Below are positions 5,302 to 5,494 of a stretch of DNA of 5,494 bases, piece by piece. The position numbers and the translations under genes are program-made. Each line of letters starts with the position of its first letter. The stretch's first letter is position 1. The notes beneath the pieces were generated by a model. It ran no database searches and was not told where the DNA came from. It saw only the letters and a list, made by a program, of their open reading frames with translations. The stretch spans positions 1 through 5,494 of the forward strand of contig UQXJ01000057.1 in assembly GCA_900545015.1 (NCBI GenBank), given 5' to 3'. The stretch is from an uncultured Mollicutes bacterium. GTDB taxonomy: Bacteria; Bacillota_I; Bacilli_A; RFN20; CAG-826.

Positions 5302-5494
5302 ATGCGTAGATATCTTTATTCTTTTTGTATTAAAGTTATGGTTTTTTTACTTTTATTCTTTCCTTTCATCTTTTGTTTTATTGGTTTGATTTTGGACACA
5401 ATCCAAGAAGGCAAAATTTATATACCACTTTGTATAGCGTGTTTTACGTGTATTATTGTTTATTGTTTAACTTTAATAATTACATTTATTCTAG
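5302..5494 (+). CDS. N-terminal part of a small membrane protein (3' partial)
   Basis: An ATG behind AGGAGG opens a frame of 64 codons that runs off the right edge without a stop. It begins MRRYLYSFCIKVMVFLLLFF. The first hydrophobic helix spans about 9-30 and a second about 43-64, joined by a short polar loop (LDTIQEGKIYI). This two-helix start with basic residues at the N-terminus matches the plan of the genes at 2025, 2576 and 4647, so a cytosolic domain probably follows beyond the window. It lies 76 bases after the previous stop. The strong ribosome binding site and the uninterrupted hydrophobic pattern make it a real gene despite the truncation. The family cannot be named from this portion. 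Confidence 0.75.
   Translation, partial: MRRYLYSFCIKVMVFLLLFFPFIFCFIGLILDTIQEGKIYIPLCIACFTCIIVYCLTLIITFIL

Noticed and set aside
1..5494. tRNA, rRNA, CRISPR array, insertion sequence or riboswitch
   Set aside because: I saw no regularly spaced repeats, transposase-like product, terminal inverted repeats or tRNA-like cloverleaf on either strand by eye. A dedicated scan was not possible.

Overview
The window is strongly AT-rich, uses TGA as a stop codon, and has purine-rich ribosome binding sites of the AGGAG type. Every supportable gene lies on the plus strand. With the style of the first gene (a Gly-rich linker between an RHS core and a variable tip), this points to a low-GC Firmicute (Bacillota), probably a clostridial or erysipelotrichial relative. 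The genus cannot be read from the window.

Layout. Positions 1-1409 are the 3' end of an RHS/YD-repeat polymorphic toxin: YD repeats, RHS-associated core, Gly-rich hydrophobic linker, then a variable tip of about 98 residues that looks like a PD-(D/E)XK-type nuclease. Twelve bases later, 1422-1997 encodes a soluble 191-residue protein with two CxxCG knuckles. It sits in the usual place of the cognate immunity gene. From 2025 to the window end runs a series of small membrane-protein genes: 2025-2471, 2576-3070, 3088-3552, a nonsense-disrupted gene at 3982-4500, 4647-5225 and a truncated one from 5302. Most share one plan: two N-terminal membrane segments, then a beta-rich cytosolic domain that resembles bacterial PH-like domains. 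Between 3553 and 3981 there is no intact gene, only two frameshifted remnants (3601-3721 and 3751-3943).

Reading of the region. The first two genes are best explained as a toxin-immunity pair. The following genes look like the accessory tail often found behind RHS toxins, where orphan immunity genes and cassette remnants gather and decay. That the membrane proteins are immunity proteins is inference from position, repetition and decay; none of them has a recognised activity. One pseudogene (3982-4500) aligns with the intact neighbour at 4647-5225, and its stop falls opposite a Gln, consistent with a single CAA-to-TAA change.

Corrections to simple ORF calls: the RHS frame is open to the left edge, so the GTG at 111 is not a start. 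The starts at 3088, 3982 and 4647 are preferred over longer TTG/GTG options because of their ribosome binding sites. A gene starting at 5302 runs off the right edge.
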